From Muribaculaceae bacterium (GTDB lineage: Bacteria; Bacteroidota; Bacteroidia; Bacteroidales; Muribaculaceae): a DNA stretch of 34,042 nucleotides. The stretch lies in NCBI GenBank assembly GCA_017473615.1, contig JAFUKL010000028.1, forward strand, positions 1 through 34,042. Reading direction: 5' to 3'. How positions within the stretch are numbered: the first letter of the stretch is position 1; every line of letters begins with the position of its first letter. The notes under the pieces are model-generated. The model was not told the origin of the DNA. It saw only the letters and a list, made by a program, of their open reading frames with translations, and searched no databases. The position numbers were made by a program, and so were the translations under genes. Shown one piece after another: positions 34,021-34,042 of this stretch.

Positions 34021-34042
34021 CTCAAACAAATTTTATTACACA
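33931..34042. repeat. 112-bp direct repeat, second copy, truncated by the window end
   Basis: This segment is identical to 33449-33560. It runs to the last base of the window, so the repeat may be longer and further tandem copies may follow. It holds the start of membrane-protein copy B. Confidence 0.9.

Overview
The window looks like a chromosomal segment from a Bacteroidales bacterium, probably close to Muribaculaceae. Three things suggest this. First, Bacteroidetes-type promoters (-7 box TAnnTTTG, often with TTTG or TTG about 19-21 bp upstream) occur before many genes. Second, the gene content fits: a DUF6562/fimbrillin-like lipoprotein, a long SecA, the DUF4105-type lipoprotein N-acyltransferase Lnb, and an RsuA/RluB-type pseudouridine synthase with an Asn/Gly/Gln-rich N-terminus. 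Third, a secreted amidase ends in a YYNLQGV...KVVL-type tail. The family-level placement is inference. No rRNA, transposase or CRISPR array was seen.

Layout. 1-5.2 kb is housekeeping on the minus strand: a partial surface lipoprotein, asnS, an rluB-like pseudouridine synthase and purB. A tRNA-Val(TAC) with its own promoter and terminator lies at 5.47 kb, followed by an orphan antitoxin-like gene. 6.1-9.3 kb is a three-gene ABC importer (lipoprotein binding protein, FecCD-type permease, ATPase) for cobalamin or an iron chelate. A large hairpin separates it from a convergent pair, a secreted beta-propeller protein and a multidomain N-acetylmuramoyl-L-alanine amidase. secA follows at 13.1-16.5 kb.

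16.6-19.4 kb holds lnb, overlapping by 34 nt an alkaline-phosphatase-superfamily protein that appears to have lost its metal-binding and nucleophile residues. Then come an AraC-type regulator, a PMCA-type Ca2+ P-type ATPase, a dihydroorotase and a polyprenol-phosphate mannosyltransferase (the last three apparently one operon), a DUF2156 protein and an iron-dependent alcohol dehydrogenase.

27.9-34.0 kb looks accessory. It is visibly AT-richer and most of its proteins are unrecognised. It begins with an AAA/DUF4143 ATPase whose promoter is overlapped by three dyad-symmetric 26-bp repeats on an exact 33-bp period, and whose early coding region carries a perfect 12-bp hairpin. It continues on the minus strand with a two-TM protein that may be YbjN-like, a small one-TM peptide coupled to an 817-residue Cys-rich protein, an excisionase-like HTH protein, and a tandem pair of membrane proteins whose first ~110 bp are identical. 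The 33-bp operator-like array and the Cys-rich protein cluster are the best candidates for undescribed biology. The catalytically degenerate phosphatase tied to lnb is the best candidate in the core region.
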